Notes: generated from the sequence alone by a model not told the origin. DNA of 64,000 nucleotides from Acidobacteriaceae bacterium dw_441 (GCA_018449715.1 JAAVVA010000006.1:248001-312000), one strand, 5' to 3'; shown: positions 38,076-46,966, numbered from the stretch's first letter. A program made the numbers and translations.

Positions 38076-38408
38076 ATGGCTATGGCGAGCTGGTTGGTCG
38101 AGTTCCTGGATGAAGGAGTGAAGGCATCTCTCGATGCGCTTCCCTTGGACATCCGGGCAAGTTTTCAGCGGATCGTGGAGTTGATCCAGGCACATGGGCT
38201 AGAGCGGGTTCGAGAGCCATACGTGAAGCATCTCGAAGGCCCGTTGTGGGAGATGCGGATGAAGGGCAAGAGCGGCATCGCACGGGCCTGCTACGTCACT
38301 GCGGTTGGGAGACGAATCGTGGTGGTGCATGTCTTCGTGAAGAAGACGCAGAAGACGCCTCGACGCGAATTGGAACTAGCCCTCAGGCGGGCAAAGGAGG
38401 TCGAATGA
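38076..38408 (+). CDS. RelE/HigB-type toxin (Gp49-like)
   Basis: 110-residue protein of the phage-derived Gp49/HigB toxin family (RelE superfamily), mRNA interferases that act at the ribosome. Seen: V-K-H-L-E-G-P-L-W-E-M-R-M-K-G-K-S-G-I-A-R, then V-V-V-H-V-F-V-K-K-T-Q-K-T-P, the typical strands with basic residues. An A-rich ribosome site (AAAAAAGG) lies four bases before the ATG; a second ATG at 38082 is possible. Overlaps the downstream antitoxin by four bases (ATGA), the toxin-first order usual for HigBA. Confidence 0.88.
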   Translation: MAMASWLVEFLDEGVKASLDALPLDIRASFQRIVELIQAHGLERVREPYVKHLEGPLWEMRMKGKSGIARACYVTAVGRRIVVVHVFVKKTQKTPRRELELALRRAKEVE

Positions 38409-38719
38409 AGCGCAAAATGATTCCGGCAGAAGAGTCGTTCCGCGAATGGAAGAAAGATCCATCGTTTGTTGCTGCATACGATGCACTGGAGAATGAATTC
38501 GCTCTTGCTTCCGCATTGATCGAGGCACGGAGCAAGGCCGACATGACCCAAGAGGAAGTTGCGGCAGCCATGGGGACAACGCAAGCCGTTGTCGCGAGAC
38601 TTGAGAGCGGAAAGGTCCTGCCCTCGACGCGCACGCTGGAAAGATTTGCGCGCGCCACGCGTTCACGCTTGCGCATCAGCTTCGAATCAAGTGAGCCAGC
38701 AATCGCTTTCAAGCGCTAG
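38405..38719 (+). CDS. HigA-type Xre antitoxin
   Basis: 104-residue helix-turn-helix antitoxin. The Xre HTH spans about residues 39-90: M-T-Q-E-E-V-A-A-A-M-G-T-T-Q-A-V-V-A-R-L-E-S-G, then T-L-E-R-F-A-R-A-T. It would bind the toxin and repress the operon. The ATG sits in the toxin stop (ATGA, 38405-38408) with GGAGG eight bases upstream. A longer in-frame reading exists but starts within the toxin gene and is not supported. Confidence 0.88.
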   Translation: MKRKMIPAEESFREWKKDPSFVAAYDALENEFALASALIEARSKADMTQEEVAAAMGTTQAVVARLESGKVLPSTRTLERFARATRSRLRISFESSEPAIAFKR

Positions 38720-38835
38720 AAGCTAAGCCCATCTAGAGACGAGAACGGCGTTTCCCGTTACTTGGCCGTCCCGAGATCCGTGCGAAAAAGCCGTTTCAGA
38801 AGTTGGCTATAACAAAGAACAGGTGCTTTACCGAA

Positions 38836-39321
38836 TCAGCGGCTGCTCGACACTTTGTTTGCAGGTCCGCTGAATTGATAGGTCATGACGGCGAGTGCTG
38901 CGAGCGCGATAAGGCCTGGGATAACGCGCCAGTACAAATCGATGGTGATCAATTGCTGTACGAGCGCGGGGATATGCTGATGATCGCCATAGTCCATTTG
39001 CTTCTGGATGGGAATGGCAAGCCGTGTCGTGATGGCTCCGCCGAACAGTCCGATAGCGAGAACAAGGATGACGAGCGAGCGAGAGATGGAAGGATGACGC
39101 AACCAGATCATGCCGAGGCCTACTGGCAAACTCAGTAGAGCGAAAGGAATGATGTAGGTATAGGTGCCGACAATGACTGCGTGATGGAAAGCGTTGAACT
39201 GTCCTGGCCCAACGAGTGCCCACGAGGGATAGTTAACCCTATCCTGCGAGAGAGCAGCCCAGGTGACGCCGGTACTGAGTACAAGATAGAAAGTACTGTA
39301 GAGTCTGCGCATATCGACCAT
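38836..39321 (-). CDS. Four-helix membrane protein, DUF1772-like
   Basis: 161-residue integral membrane protein with four hydrophobic segments (about 5-20, 45-65, 75-100 and 130-150). Resembles small DUF1772-type or anthrone-oxygenase-like proteins of Acidobacteria, with W-A-A-L and a conserved H-H-A-V before segment two, but I cannot assign a function. The ATG at 39321 has GGAGG six bases upstream; an adjacent GTG at 39327 is the alternative. Lies within the element between the toxin-antitoxin pair and the FAD monooxygenase gene. Confidence 0.7.
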   Translation of the reverse strand: MVDMRRLYSTFYLVLSTGVTWAALSQDRVNYPSWALVGPGQFNAFHHAVIVGTYTYIIPFALLSLPVGLGMIWLRHPSISRSLVILVLAIGLFGGAITTRLAIPIQKQMDYGDHQHIPALVQQLITIDLYWRVIPGLIALAALAVMTYQFSGPANKVSSSR

Positions 39322-39830
39322 TGCCACCTCCTAGCGGATTCGCTTTCAGAATACAGGCACATCAAATGCGCAGCCCGCTGGATTGGCTTTCGGGGCAGTT
39401 GAGGATTGAACGTTTGTAGAGATTAGTTGGCTTGTCGTCGGTCATCTAACCTCACAGAATAATGATCGGTGAGTTCGTGACAGGCTCGTTCCTCCTCCTT
39501 CCCCTTCCTTCCGAAAACGGCGTTTGGACTAAGCCGCTGGCGCGGCGGACGCTGCGCGTGTGATACTGCGGACATCATGGGCTGCTTGCACGTCCTGAAT
39601 CGATCGTCGCGGCCTCTGGCTAAGTCTTAGTCACCGAGCGATTTACAGGCGACAATCGATTCAAATCCCATAGACTCACCACATCCGCCGCAAACGCCAG
39701 CGGCTTCCTCCAAACGACCCTATCAAAACTGCCCCGGAAAATGCTTCAGGGTTGCCCCCCCGCGCGTCCGCGGCCGGGCAGCCCTGATAGGTTCCTAACG
39801 TTTATCAGGAGTGACCTGGTCTCGATCGCT
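39322..39830. other. 509-bp gene-free region in the element
   Basis: No supported gene, IS end or RNA. A T-arm-like string near 39657-39670 does not make a paired stem. The C-rich run at 39752-39758 and GC-rich palindromic bases to 39785 form a weak hairpin only. Confidence 0.4.
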
Positions 39831-40961
39831 TCATTTCAAATGTTCACGAAAGAGATCGACGGTGCTCTGCGGGGCGCTCTCATCGAAAAACCTCTTGAGA
39901 TTATCCGCAGTCAGTCGAGCAAACTTTTCGCTCCGTATGTGGAGTTCGTTCTCATACGCTGCAAGGACAGCTTCAATGTCGTCGGGATTCTTTGAAATCA
40001 ACCTGGCCAACTCTGAGCCGTCGTACATCGCGAGGTTTGCACCTTCACCTGCGAAAGGCGACATGAGATGTGCCGCATCTCCGAGCAACGTAACACCCGG
40101 TACTCTGTCCCATCGAATCCCAACCGGAAGAGCATAAATCGGTCGCAGTACTGGCTCAATCTCACTGTCTGTGATGAGTGCAATCAGTGGCCTGGCCCAA
40201 CCTTCAAACTGCTCAGCAATTTGCAACAGGCCGGCCTTTGCGTTGCGGAAGTCAACGGAAGCGATCCACTCCTCGGGTCTATTCAACGCTACGTAGATGT
40301 GCAAACTCCCATCCGCGTTGCGATGCGCCAGAATGCCTTTGCCAGGGGACACCGCCATGAGTGTGCCGCTTCCGATCGCCTCCACGCTGTCCCTGTACTT
40401 TGAATCTTTTCCCGAGAGATGTGTTTCGACAAAGCAGGTGCCGGTATATGCGGGCTTTATAGTGGTGACGAGCGGACGGACCTTCGACCACGCGCCATCC
40501 GCTCCGACGACCAGGTCGGAGATACACGTCGAACCGTTCGAGAAGGCGACTTCGTGTCTCCCCTTACCGACAGCCCTCACAGACGTAACCTTGTGACCCC
40601 ACTTGATCGTTTCTTCTGGAAGAGATTCGATAAGCAACCTGCGAAGATCGCCGCGGTCTACCTCGGGACGTTTGCTGGAGTCGCCACCGGGTTTATCGAA
40701 AAGAACCTCGCCATCCTGATTGACGATGCGTTTCGCGTCTTCGCCGGGACGCACGAGTTGAAGGAAGGCGTCGAACAGGCCTGCATCTTTGAGGGCGATC
40801 TGTCCGTTGTATTCGTGCATGTCGAGAAGGCCGCCCTGCGCTCGCGCATGGACGGATGCTTCTGCTTCGTAGATGGTGGCGGGAATGCCGTGAAGGTGAA
40901 GGACGCGGGCAAGGATAAGGCCGCCGGGGCCTGCACCGATAATTGTGATGGGATTTTGCAT
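39831..40961 (-). CDS. TetX-like FAD-dependent monooxygenase
   Basis: 376-residue class A flavoprotein monooxygenase. FAD motif G-A-G-P-G-G near the N-terminus, [16 protein letters not shown] (equivalent to the G-G-T-L-D-L-H segment of TetX), [14 protein letters not shown] and [16 protein letters not shown]. Clearly related to the tetracycline destructase family by eye, but the family also holds enzymes with other aromatic substrates, so resistance is only a possibility. The ATG has AAGGAG upstream. Carried in the mobile element; a short palindrome (40984-41005) lies in its promoter region. Confidence 0.85.
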   Translation of the reverse strand: MQNPITIIGAGPGGLILARVLHLHGIPATIYEAEASVHARAQGGLLDMHEYNGQIALKDAGLFDAFLQLVRPGEDAKRIVNQDGEVLFDKPGGDSSKRPEVDRGDLRRLLIESLPEETIKWGHKVTSVRAVGKGRHEVAFSNGSTCISDLVVGADGAWSKVRPLVTTIKPAYTGTCFVETHLSGKDSKYRDSVEAIGSGTLMAVSPGKGILAHRNADGSLHIYVALNRPEEWIASVDFRNAKAGLLQIAEQFEGWARPLIALITDSEIEPVLRPIYALPVGIRWDRVPGVTLLGDAAHLMSPFAGEGANLAMYDGSELARLISKNPDDIEAVLAAYENELHIRSEKFARLTADNLKRFFDESAPQSTVDLFREHLK

Positions 40962-40983
40962 GTAGCGCTCCTTTAGGGCAATG

Positions 40984-41005
40984 TGCCTGATGGGTTCACC
41001 AGGCA
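40984..41005. promoter_or_regulatory. Inverted repeat in the FAD monooxygenase promoter region
   Basis: TGCCTG (40984-40989) and CAGGCA (41000-41005) are separated by 10 bp and lie 23-44 bp upstream of the start codon. Possible repressor operator; no other evidence. Confidence 0.35.
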
Positions 41006-41275
41006 GTTAGCTTTGGAGACGCTGGCCTAACCACGAAGAGTGTGGCTGACTTGTCCTCGACAAACCGCTGAGCGGATCGTCATTTTTCGCGACTGGGATG
41101 AAGATAACGCCGATGGCATTTAGCGTCAAGGTGCTATTGCGAGATCAGACCAGCTGCGATTCGTCCCTACAAGTCGGCTTATCGCCATAAATCCGCAAGT
41201 AATTCCTCGCCCCTAAACTTTAGGGCTGCCCTATCGGGTAAGGCTTTTTCTTCCCGTGCATGAGCACTCACAGTT

Positions 41276-41326
41276 GTCTATCTATAGATGAGCGAATGAG
41301 CCATCTTTGGCGATCTATGGATAGAC
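41276..41326. repeat. 14-bp near-perfect inverted repeat
   Basis: GTCTATCTATAGAT (41276-41289) and ATCTATGGATAGAC (41313-41326) are inverted with 13 of 14 matches and a 23-bp spacer. It lies in the 433-bp gap (40962-41394) without a gene. Could be a recombinase or replication-protein site of the element. Confidence 0.5.
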
Positions 41327-41345
41327 GCTTTGAAGAAGATCGGTT

Positions 41346-41367
41346 CATCGGTTCTAACGAACCGATG
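41346..41367. repeat. Perfect 9-bp inverted repeat
   Basis: CATCGGTTC (41346-41354), loop TAAC, GAACCGATG (41359-41367). It lies just past the end of the minus-strand excisionase-like gene, 20 bp from the preceding inverted repeat. There is no T-run, so it is more like a protein-binding site or single-strand hairpin than a terminator. Confidence 0.5.
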
Positions 41368-41394
41368 ACGATGGACAGCAAGAGGTTGAGGAAC

Positions 41395-41661
41395 TCATGC
41401 TATGCGTTGACCAACCCCAGGAGTGGAGCCGACGCGCTCGGACGGCCTTTTGCCAGTGGCGCAATCAGCTCCGTACCTCACGCGAAGCCACTTTGCGACC
41501 TCCTCCGGATCGAAGCGTATTGCCCCGCCAACATGGAAACTCGGCAACGAACCACGAGCAGCCATGCGATAGATATGTTTGTCGTCCACGCCAAGCAATT
41601 CGCATAGTTCCGCGACTTTCATGGCACCGCTTCTCGCTTCGAGTTTTTCAATGAGGTTCAA
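41395..41661 (-). CDS. Excisionase-like helix-turn-helix protein
   Basis: 88-residue DNA-binding protein of the MerR-like excisionase (HTH_17) family: V-A-E-L-C-E-L-L-G-V-D-D-K-H-I-Y-R-M-A-A-R-G-S-L-P, then F-H-V-G-G-A-I-R-F-D-P-E-E-V-A-K-W-L. These proteins direct excision or act as small regulators of integrative elements. Start is TTG at 41661 with GGAGG six bases upstream. A short open frame ends in the start codon (TTGA), but I could not find a start for it. The tail after about residue 65 is Gly/Arg-rich and unconserved. Confidence 0.8.
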   Translation of the reverse strand: MNLIEKLEARSGAMKVAELCELLGVDDKHIYRMAARGSLPSFHVGGAIRFDPEEVAKWLRVRYGADCATGKRPSERVGSTPGVGQRIA

Positions 41662-41891
41662 GCATGGCCTCCAAAGGTGTCAGCCTTCACTCTTACGTTG
41701 CTATTGATGTTCGCGGCTGTCCAATTCTTCCGAAAGATGGGGCCATCGCTTTTGGTTATGGGGTACTCCTGAAAGCGATAGTTGACGTTTGATTCCCCTT
41801 GGTTGACAATTTTATTCCGGCATGTTTGCGTGCCTTCTTTGCTCACAGCCGGGAAGCGGTTAACCGCACCAGCCGAGCCTCGGAGGTCCGC

Positions 41892-42932
41892 ATGAGCCTT
41901 GACGATCACCTAGAGTTCCGTCTTCTCAAATACTTTCTCGCCGTCGTTGAGGCTGGTAGTTTCACCTCCGCGGCTACACGTCTCTATGTCTCGCAATCGA
42001 CGATCAGCACCCAGATTGGCAAGCTTGAGGACATCTTGAGCGTGCAGCTTTTCGACCGCGAACATGGGTACAAGCTGACGGCGGAAGGAAAGCTGATGCG
42101 GCACTACGCCGAATCAACTCTCAAGAGACGAAAGCACTTCGTCCACACGCTGCTGGCGATCCATGCAGCGACCGTCGAACCGTTGCGCCTGGGCTTCTCT
42201 CCGTTCATCCAAAAGCGACAGCTCCACTCCATCTCGGCCACGTATAAGGATCTGCTTCCGGGTTGCGAAATGGTACCTGAAAGTGGCGACACAGACGAGG
42301 TATTGGAGCGGTTACGAGCGAACAAAATAGACGCAGCGCTGGTGACCCTACCCGTTGGCGGCGACGATGTCGAAGTTCACGTTCTTGAGCGCGAACGTCT
42401 GTTGGTTTGCATGAGAAGCGATGATCCCTTGGCGAAACACGATGCGGTACCGCCCTCAGCACTCGACAACAAGATCAGCATTTTCACTTATCAGAAGCAT
42501 CATCCTGCCGCCTACTTACGCCTGGTTGAGATGTTCAGCGAGCTTGGGATCACACCGCGTCCGTGCCAACCCACAATGAACATCGAGCATGTCCAATGGA
42601 TGGTTAAGGAAGGACATTGCTACTCGCTGATTCGTGCCGGACGGTCTCTCCTTGATGGCCTTGTTGCGAAGCCCATCGCTGGAGTTGACTGGACGGTGGA
42701 CACCGCACTTGTCATGCGCGCCGACGCCGAGAATCCCGCGCTGTCATTGTTCGTCGAAGAACTGCTTGATCCACTGCGCCACACACACGAACTTCCCGCG
42801 AAGAAGCCAGTCGTCTCCGTCCCTGTCGATGCTGCAAAGAAGAAAGCCTCAACGGTGACAGACGAAGACCAAATGGCGCTCTTTAGTACAAGCTCGGTTG
42901 ATCGTGATCGACCCCATCTTCCAAAGCGATAG
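41892..42932 (+). CDS. LysR-family regulator in the element
   Basis: 346-residue LysR-type regulator: HTH at about 8-65 (L-K-Y-F-L-A-V-V-E-A-G-S-F-T-S-A-A-T-R-L-Y-V-S-Q-S-T-I-S) and the ligand-binding domain at about 90-300. It has an unusual polar C-terminal tail of about 40 residues (rich in Lys/Ser/Asp) beyond the normal LysR end. The start at 41892 is fixed by GGAGG seven bases upstream. The pilin gene follows 88 bp later on the same strand, so it may control the transfer genes. Divergent from the excisionase-like gene. Confidence 0.88.
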   Translation: MSLDDHLEFRLLKYFLAVVEAGSFTSAATRLYVSQSTISTQIGKLEDILSVQLFDREHGYKLTAEGKLMRHYAESTLKRRKHFVHTLLAIHAATVEPLRLGFSPFIQKRQLHSISATYKDLLPGCEMVPESGDTDEVLERLRANKIDAALVTLPVGGDDVEVHVLERERLLVCMRSDDPLAKHDAVPPSALDNKISIFTYQKHHPAAYLRLVEMFSELGITPRPCQPTMNIEHVQWMVKEGHCYSLIRAGRSLLDGLVAKPIAGVDWTVDTALVMRADAENPALSLFVEELLDPLRHTHELPAKKPVVSVPVDAAKKKASTVTDEDQMALFSTSSVDRDRPHLPKR

Positions 42933-43020
42933 CCCCATCGCAAAGAAGAATTGGACGCGTAGAAATTATCGGCATTAAGCTCCGGCATATCCCGACTGAG
43001 ACCAGTCGATGGAGGTGCCG

Positions 43021-43461
43021 ATGTCTTTCGAATGCAGTGTCGTCAATCCCCCCAATACAGTCCACTCTCATCGCTCGTCACGCAAGCGGCGAGTGCAACT
43101 TATCTCTCGAAAACTTCACCGCGCAGCTCATGTCATGGGGCCGACGCTTCTTGCGCTCACCTTCGCAGGTGTTAGCAGCGGCGTTGCTCACGCTCAGGGA
43201 ACGATGGATTTCTCCGGGGCGCAAACTTTGATGACAACCTTCAAAACTTTTGCCATGTACGCCGGAGCTGTCATATGCCTTGGCGGGCTTATCTTCGCTG
43301 GCATTCGCATGATGTCGGGAAGGTTACAGGACGCTATTCCTGGGTTATTCGGCGCGCTCTTTGGCGCCGGTGTTCTCGGCTGGGGAGCTGGCTGGATTGG
43401 ACCTGATTCGCTCGGAAATTCACCCAATGGAGGAGGCGCAGGGATTTCGCGCGTTGCTTGA
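43021..43461 (+). CDS. VirB2/TrbC-like conjugal pilin, 3' end altered
   Basis: TrbC/VirB2 family protein: long leader (about 40 residues), signal-like segment (M-G-P-T-L-L-A-L-T-F-A-G-V-S-S-G-V-A-H-A-Q), then two membrane helices (Y-A-G-A-V-I-C-L-G-G-L-I-F-A-G-I-R and I-P-G-L-F-G-A-L-F-G-A-G-V-L-G-W-G-A-G-W-I-G) typical of conjugation pilins. From about residue 128 the reading frame runs into parB sequence in another frame, so the last 19 residues (P-D-S-L-G-N-S-P-N-G-G-G...) are not native. ATG at 43021 with GGAGG upstream. The remaining T4SS genes are absent here. Confidence 0.75.
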   Translation: MSFECSVVNPPNTVHSHRSSRKRRVQLISRKLHRAAHVMGPTLLALTFAGVSSGVAHAQGTMDFSGAQTLMTTFKTFAMYAGAVICLGGLIFAGIRMMSGRLQDAIPGLFGALFGAGVLGWGAGWIGPDSLGNSPNGGGAGISRVA

Positions 43462-44692
43462 CTTGGACGAACCCAAGTACAGCATCGAGCAGATCGCCGC
43501 GAAAGTGGGCAAGACACCTGCGTTTATCGCACAACGTCTCAAGCTTACTGACCTTGTACCCGCAGCCGTGGAGGCGTTCTATGCCGATCAAATCGGAGTA
43601 GGGCACGCTCTTTTGTTGGCAAAGCTGCCCTCAGACCAGCAAGTACAAGCGCTCCGGGCGTGCTTCAAAGAGGTGTACACCGCAAGCGCCGACAAACCCG
43701 CACGCATTCTGCTGCCTGTTCGCAATCTGCAATTCTGGATTGATTCGAACATTCTGCTTATCCTCAAAGACGCGCCGTTCAACAAGCGGGACGCACAACT
43801 TGTGCCTGCTGCTGGCAGTTGTGCCGACTGTCCGAAGAGAACGGGCCATAACAAGTTGTTGTTTGGCGACGACCTCGGCAGGCAGGGTGACCGCTGCACT
43901 GACCCTGCCTGCTATCAGACCAAGGTGGACGCGCACGTCGCAAAGAGCATCGCTGCGAAACCGGAGTTGGTGCAGATCAGCACCGCATACGGCGCACCGA
44001 AGGAAGGCAGTCCCATACTGCCGCGCAACAAGTACACCGCGATTCGGGACGATAGGCCGAAGTCACAGGATGAAGCCAAGCGGCCCGAGTTCAAGGAGTG
44101 CAAGTACACCACTGAGGCCATCATCACCGAAGGCAGCGACGTCGGAACCATCCACAAGGTGTGCGCGAACTCAACTTGCCCGGTGCATCATCCCAAGCAG
44201 TCCACCAGCCGAGAAGATACGAAATGGAAGGCAGAGCAGGAGAAGCAACGGAAGGAACAGGCCATCGGCAACACGACCGGCCTCCGCGTCCTCGCCGCTG
44301 TGAGCGCCGCCGTTCCGGTGCGGTTGATGAAACGTGACATGCTTTTCATCCTTGAGAAGCTGGTAACTCTCATGGATGAACGCCGCGTTGAGATGCTGGC
44401 AAAGCAGCATGGTATCCGTCAGAAGCGCGACGAGGGAGGGCTTCCAAAGACCTTCGGTGCGTTTCTTCGTCGCGCCGATGAAGGAACGCTCTCACGCCTG
44501 ATGGTCGAAACCACCATCCTGCTCGCGGCGTCGAAAACAAACCCGGCCACGGTGTTGCGTGATGCAGCCACCGCGTACAAGGTGAATACCGATGCTATTG
44601 CACTCAAGGTGAAGCAGGAATTTGCCACGAAGGACAAAGCAAAGAAGCTCACCGCGAAAGTCCCGGTCAACTCATCAAAGAAGGTCGCGTGA
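43405..44692 (+). pseudogene. ParB-like partition protein lacking its N-terminal domain
   Basis: Homologue of plasmid-type ParB/RepB. The readable frame starts inside the family near L-I-R-S-E-I-H-P-M-E-E-A-Q-G-F and continues through the central HTH (S-I-E-Q-I-A-A-K-V-G-K-T-P-A-F-I-A-Q-R-L-K-L) and a Cys-rich segment (C-A-D-C-P ... C-T-D-P-A-C-Y) to a basic tail. The nuclease/CTPase-type N-terminal domain is missing: the region before 43405 is the pilin gene in a different frame. ATG 43427 could start a shortened protein of about 421 residues; no strong ribosome binding site is seen. Frame is otherwise intact, so loss is recent or the fragment is used. Confidence 0.75.
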
Positions 44693-44701
44693 CAATATCG
44701 T

Positions 44702-44726
44702 GAGAGCCTGTCAATGGCAGGCTCTC
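44702..44726 (+). terminator. Hairpin after parB fragment
   Basis: GAGAGCCTG (44702-44710), loop TCAATGG, CAGGCTCTC (44718-44726), perfect 9-bp stem just past the stop. There is no T-run, so termination would be weak or factor-assisted. Confidence 0.5.
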
Positions 44727-44750
44727 GCGATGTCATCGCTACAGACCCCC

Positions 44751-44937
44751 TGAGCCCGTCCTTGAATCTCGCTTACACCGCCAGCGAGTAGACAGAACCA
44801 TTTGGACGTGACTGTGATCTTGAGCGCCAGCACCCGAGCCTCGAAGGTGACGGCCCTTTTTCTAACGCCCGTCCTTCCCGCCCGGGCGCTGCTCCTGCTG
44901 CACAGGAGCGCCTACGCCCTCCCACCCGACGGGCTCA
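44751..44937. repeat. Outer inverted repeat enclosing a hairpin, 44751-44937
   Basis: TGAGCCCGTC (44751-44760) and GACGGGCTCA (44928-44937) form a perfect 10-bp inverted repeat. Inside, GGCG and CTCCTG (44885-44897) pair with CAGGAG and CGCC (44903-44912) around a small loop. The 334-bp gap (44693-45026) has no gene. A transfer origin or partition-site remnant is possible given the parB and pilin neighbours, but nothing proves it. Confidence 0.4.
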
Positions 44938-45026
44938 GGTCCGACTGATTCCATTAGCGAGAGATTTGGAGTTCTTGCGGCTGAGGAAAAGTCATGAGGA
45001 GACGTATCTCCCACCGGAAGCACACG

Positions 45027-45965
45027 CTAGTCGATACGCAGTTTCGGAATAGTGCCGGTCGTTTCTCGAATGAGTTTTCGTAACCATTGGCTGCGACTAT
45101 CAGAGTCATATCTCGGATGCCATGCCATGAGATACCGGAAGGAAGTGAATTCGACCGGCGGTCTGAGTATCTTTACGATGCTGTGATCAACGACAGTGTT
45201 CGCCAGTCGGCGGGGACAAGTCACGATCAACGATGTCCCCGCCACCATTCGCTGGGCAACCGTGAAGTAAGGGACCGAAATGGCACAGTCCCTTACCGCA
45301 CCGTGCCTGACAAGCGTCGTCTCAGGCAAAGTCTGTCGCCCCCCCAAAACACTTACCCCGATGTGACGCGAAGCTAAATACTGTTTAAAGGAGATCCGGT
45401 TCTTGAGAGGATTGTCTTTTGAGACGACGCACACAAATTCATCTTCAAACAGAATCTCGTGTTTGAGATGAGGCGGAAGAGATCCGTCTTCGGCATTCAA
45501 GAGAAGCTCGAGCCTTCCATGCTCCAAAGCGTCATAAGCTTCGTCCGTCCATGGCTGAAAGGAGAGCGAGGTCTTATTCCACTTCGAGAATTGTGTGGCG
45601 AGGCTGAGTCCATACAGCGTTGAGGCGTTATCTGTAGCGGCAATTCGAAAGTGCGCGGACTCCCGAAAGGGATCAAACTCCGCCCCGGAGATGAGGCGGT
45701 CGAGACGCGGCAGAAACATTGAGATCTCACGGAGCAGAGTTTCGCCCTTGGGCGTTAGAAGGTAGCCCTTCGGGCCGCGAATGAGTAAGTCGTCCTGGAA
45801 CAGTTCCCTCAATTTCTGGAGCGCTCTTGTCATCGAAGGCTGCGTAAGAAAGAGGCGCTGCGCTGCTTTAGAGAGGCTTCGCTCCTCCGCAAGTACTGCG
45901 AAGTAGACGAGCAAATTTAGATCCGCGTTTCGTACCTGCGTCACACGTATACTCATCATCAGCAT
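45027..45965 (-). CDS. LysR-family regulator, NodD/NahR-like
   Basis: 312 residues: HTH about 14-72 (L-V-Y-F-A-V-L-A-E-E-R-S-L-S-K-A-A-Q-R-L-F-L-T-Q-P-S-M-T-R), then a long ligand-binding domain. Paralogous to the LysR at 48059-49024: shared N-terminal D-L-N/D-L-L-x-Y-F/L and C-terminal F-R-Y-x-M-x-W-H-P-R. ATG at 45965. Divergent from the AraC gene; the 125-bp gap should hold both promoters. A degenerate copy (GGGCTATCCGCTC at about 46017-46029) of the 13-bp motif described for the other LysR is present but lacks the ends. Confidence 0.88.
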   Translation of the reverse strand: MLMMSIRVTQVRNADLNLLVYFAVLAEERSLSKAAQRLFLTQPSMTRALQKLRELFQDDLLIRGPKGYLLTPKGETLLREISMFLPRLDRLISGAEFDPFRESAHFRIAATDNASTLYGLSLATQFSKWNKTSLSFQPWTDEAYDALEHGRLELLLNAEDGSLPPHLKHEILFEDEFVCVVSKDNPLKNRISFKQYLASRHIGVSVLGGRQTLPETTLVRHGAVRDCAISVPYFTVAQRMVAGTSLIVTCPRRLANTVVDHSIVKILRPPVEFTSFRYLMAWHPRYDSDSRSQWLRKLIRETTGTIPKLRID

Positions 45966-46090
45966 TATGCATGAGACGGCTAAGCGTCGTTGCCATTATT
46001 CTTGACTGATGTCCTAGGGCTATCCGCTCACGAACCGCGCACGGCATGGTAGATGCAGTCGCAGGACCGAGCAGTGGGCGTGGAGTATCT

Positions 46091-46966
46091 ATGCAAATCA
46101 GCCTTGCAAGCGACTCTTTGATCCGGGGTCCCTCAACCAAATATGCTTCAAGCATTGTGCTCAATTGGAAGCAATTTGCCGTTGAGCATCGCACCGCTCA
46201 TCCGGGAGAAAGGCTCGAAACGCCGATCGATTGTTGCATGGTCGAACTCGCAACAGGGGCGCTCCCAACGTATGGGGAAAGGGGGGTATCTCCGAGCCGA
46301 TTTAAGCGCTACGCGAAGGTCCCAGGAACAATGAGCTTGTTTTCGGAAGGCTCCTTGATTCCAATACGACCGGATGGCGACACTGAAATTATTGCGTGTG
46401 CCTTTGACTGGGATTTCGTCCGGGCCACAATCTCAGAATTCAGTCCCTTTTCGAGTATGCCGCTCCCTGCGTTGCTTGGCTTTAGCGATCCGGCGGTGCA
46501 ATCTCTGATTGGGCTGCTTCTGGACGAGGCGAAAGCGGGTGGACCGACAGGTCAGCTCTATCGTGAGCACCTCGCGCACGCTGTTCTACTCCGTCTTATC
46601 TCAAAGAATGCGAAAAGACGCGGCCAAACATCTAAGGAATCCCTCCCTGAACATCCTTTGAGGCACGTCCTTCAATTTTTGGACGAGAACGCTTGTGAAG
46701 ACATCAGTCTGGATACGCTAGTAACGTATAGCGGTTATAGTCGCAGCCACTTTCTCAGGGTCTTTCGGGCATCCACAGGTATGACGCCCTATCAGTACCA
46801 CCTTCGGAAGCGAATTGAAATGGCCAAACAAATTATGAAAAAGAAACATCTTCAGCTGATTGATGTTTCGACTGAATGCGGATTCTTGAATCAGGCGCAC
46901 TTCTCACGCGTCTTTCGGAAGATCGTGGGAGCGACCCCTAGCCAATATCGAAGTCTGATCTCTTGA
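46091..46966 (+). CDS. AraC-family transcriptional regulator
   Basis: 291 residues. N-terminal effector-like domain (about 1-180), then the AraC DNA-binding domain with two HTHs (about 190-290: D-E-N-A-C-E-D-I-S-L-D-T-L-V-T-Y-S-G-Y-S-R-S-H-F-L-R-V-F-R, and C-G-F-L-N-Q-A-H-F-S-R-V-F-R-K-I-V-G-A-T-P-S-Q-Y-R). The ATG at 46091 has GGAG upstream; an ATG at 46046 is in frame but without a ribosome site. Divergent from the LysR gene at left; possibly the activator of its neighbours, but no target site could be seen. Confidence 0.88.
   Translation: MQISLASDSLIRGPSTKYASSIVLNWKQFAVEHRTAHPGERLETPIDCCMVELATGALPTYGERGVSPSRFKRYAKVPGTMSLFSEGSLIPIRPDGDTEIIACAFDWDFVRATISEFSPFSSMPLPALLGFSDPAVQSLIGLLLDEAKAGGPTGQLYREHLAHAVLLRLISKNAKRRGQTSKESLPEHPLRHVLQFLDENACEDISLDTLVTYSGYSRSHFLRVFRASTGMTPYQYHLRKRIEMAKQIMKKKHLQLIDVSTECGFLNQAHFSRVFRKIVGATPSQYRSLIS

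Noticed and set aside
39651..39676. T-arm-like string (ATTCAAATCCC) that might be the missing tRNA 3' half
   Set aside because: The T-stem does not pair and no acceptor 3' strand complementary to GGGGACG follows.
41658..41909. 83-codon minus-strand frame ending at the excisionase-like start
   Set aside because: Only GTG inside the LysR coding start could begin it, and no convincing start or family was found; the TTGA overlap is suggestive but insufficient.
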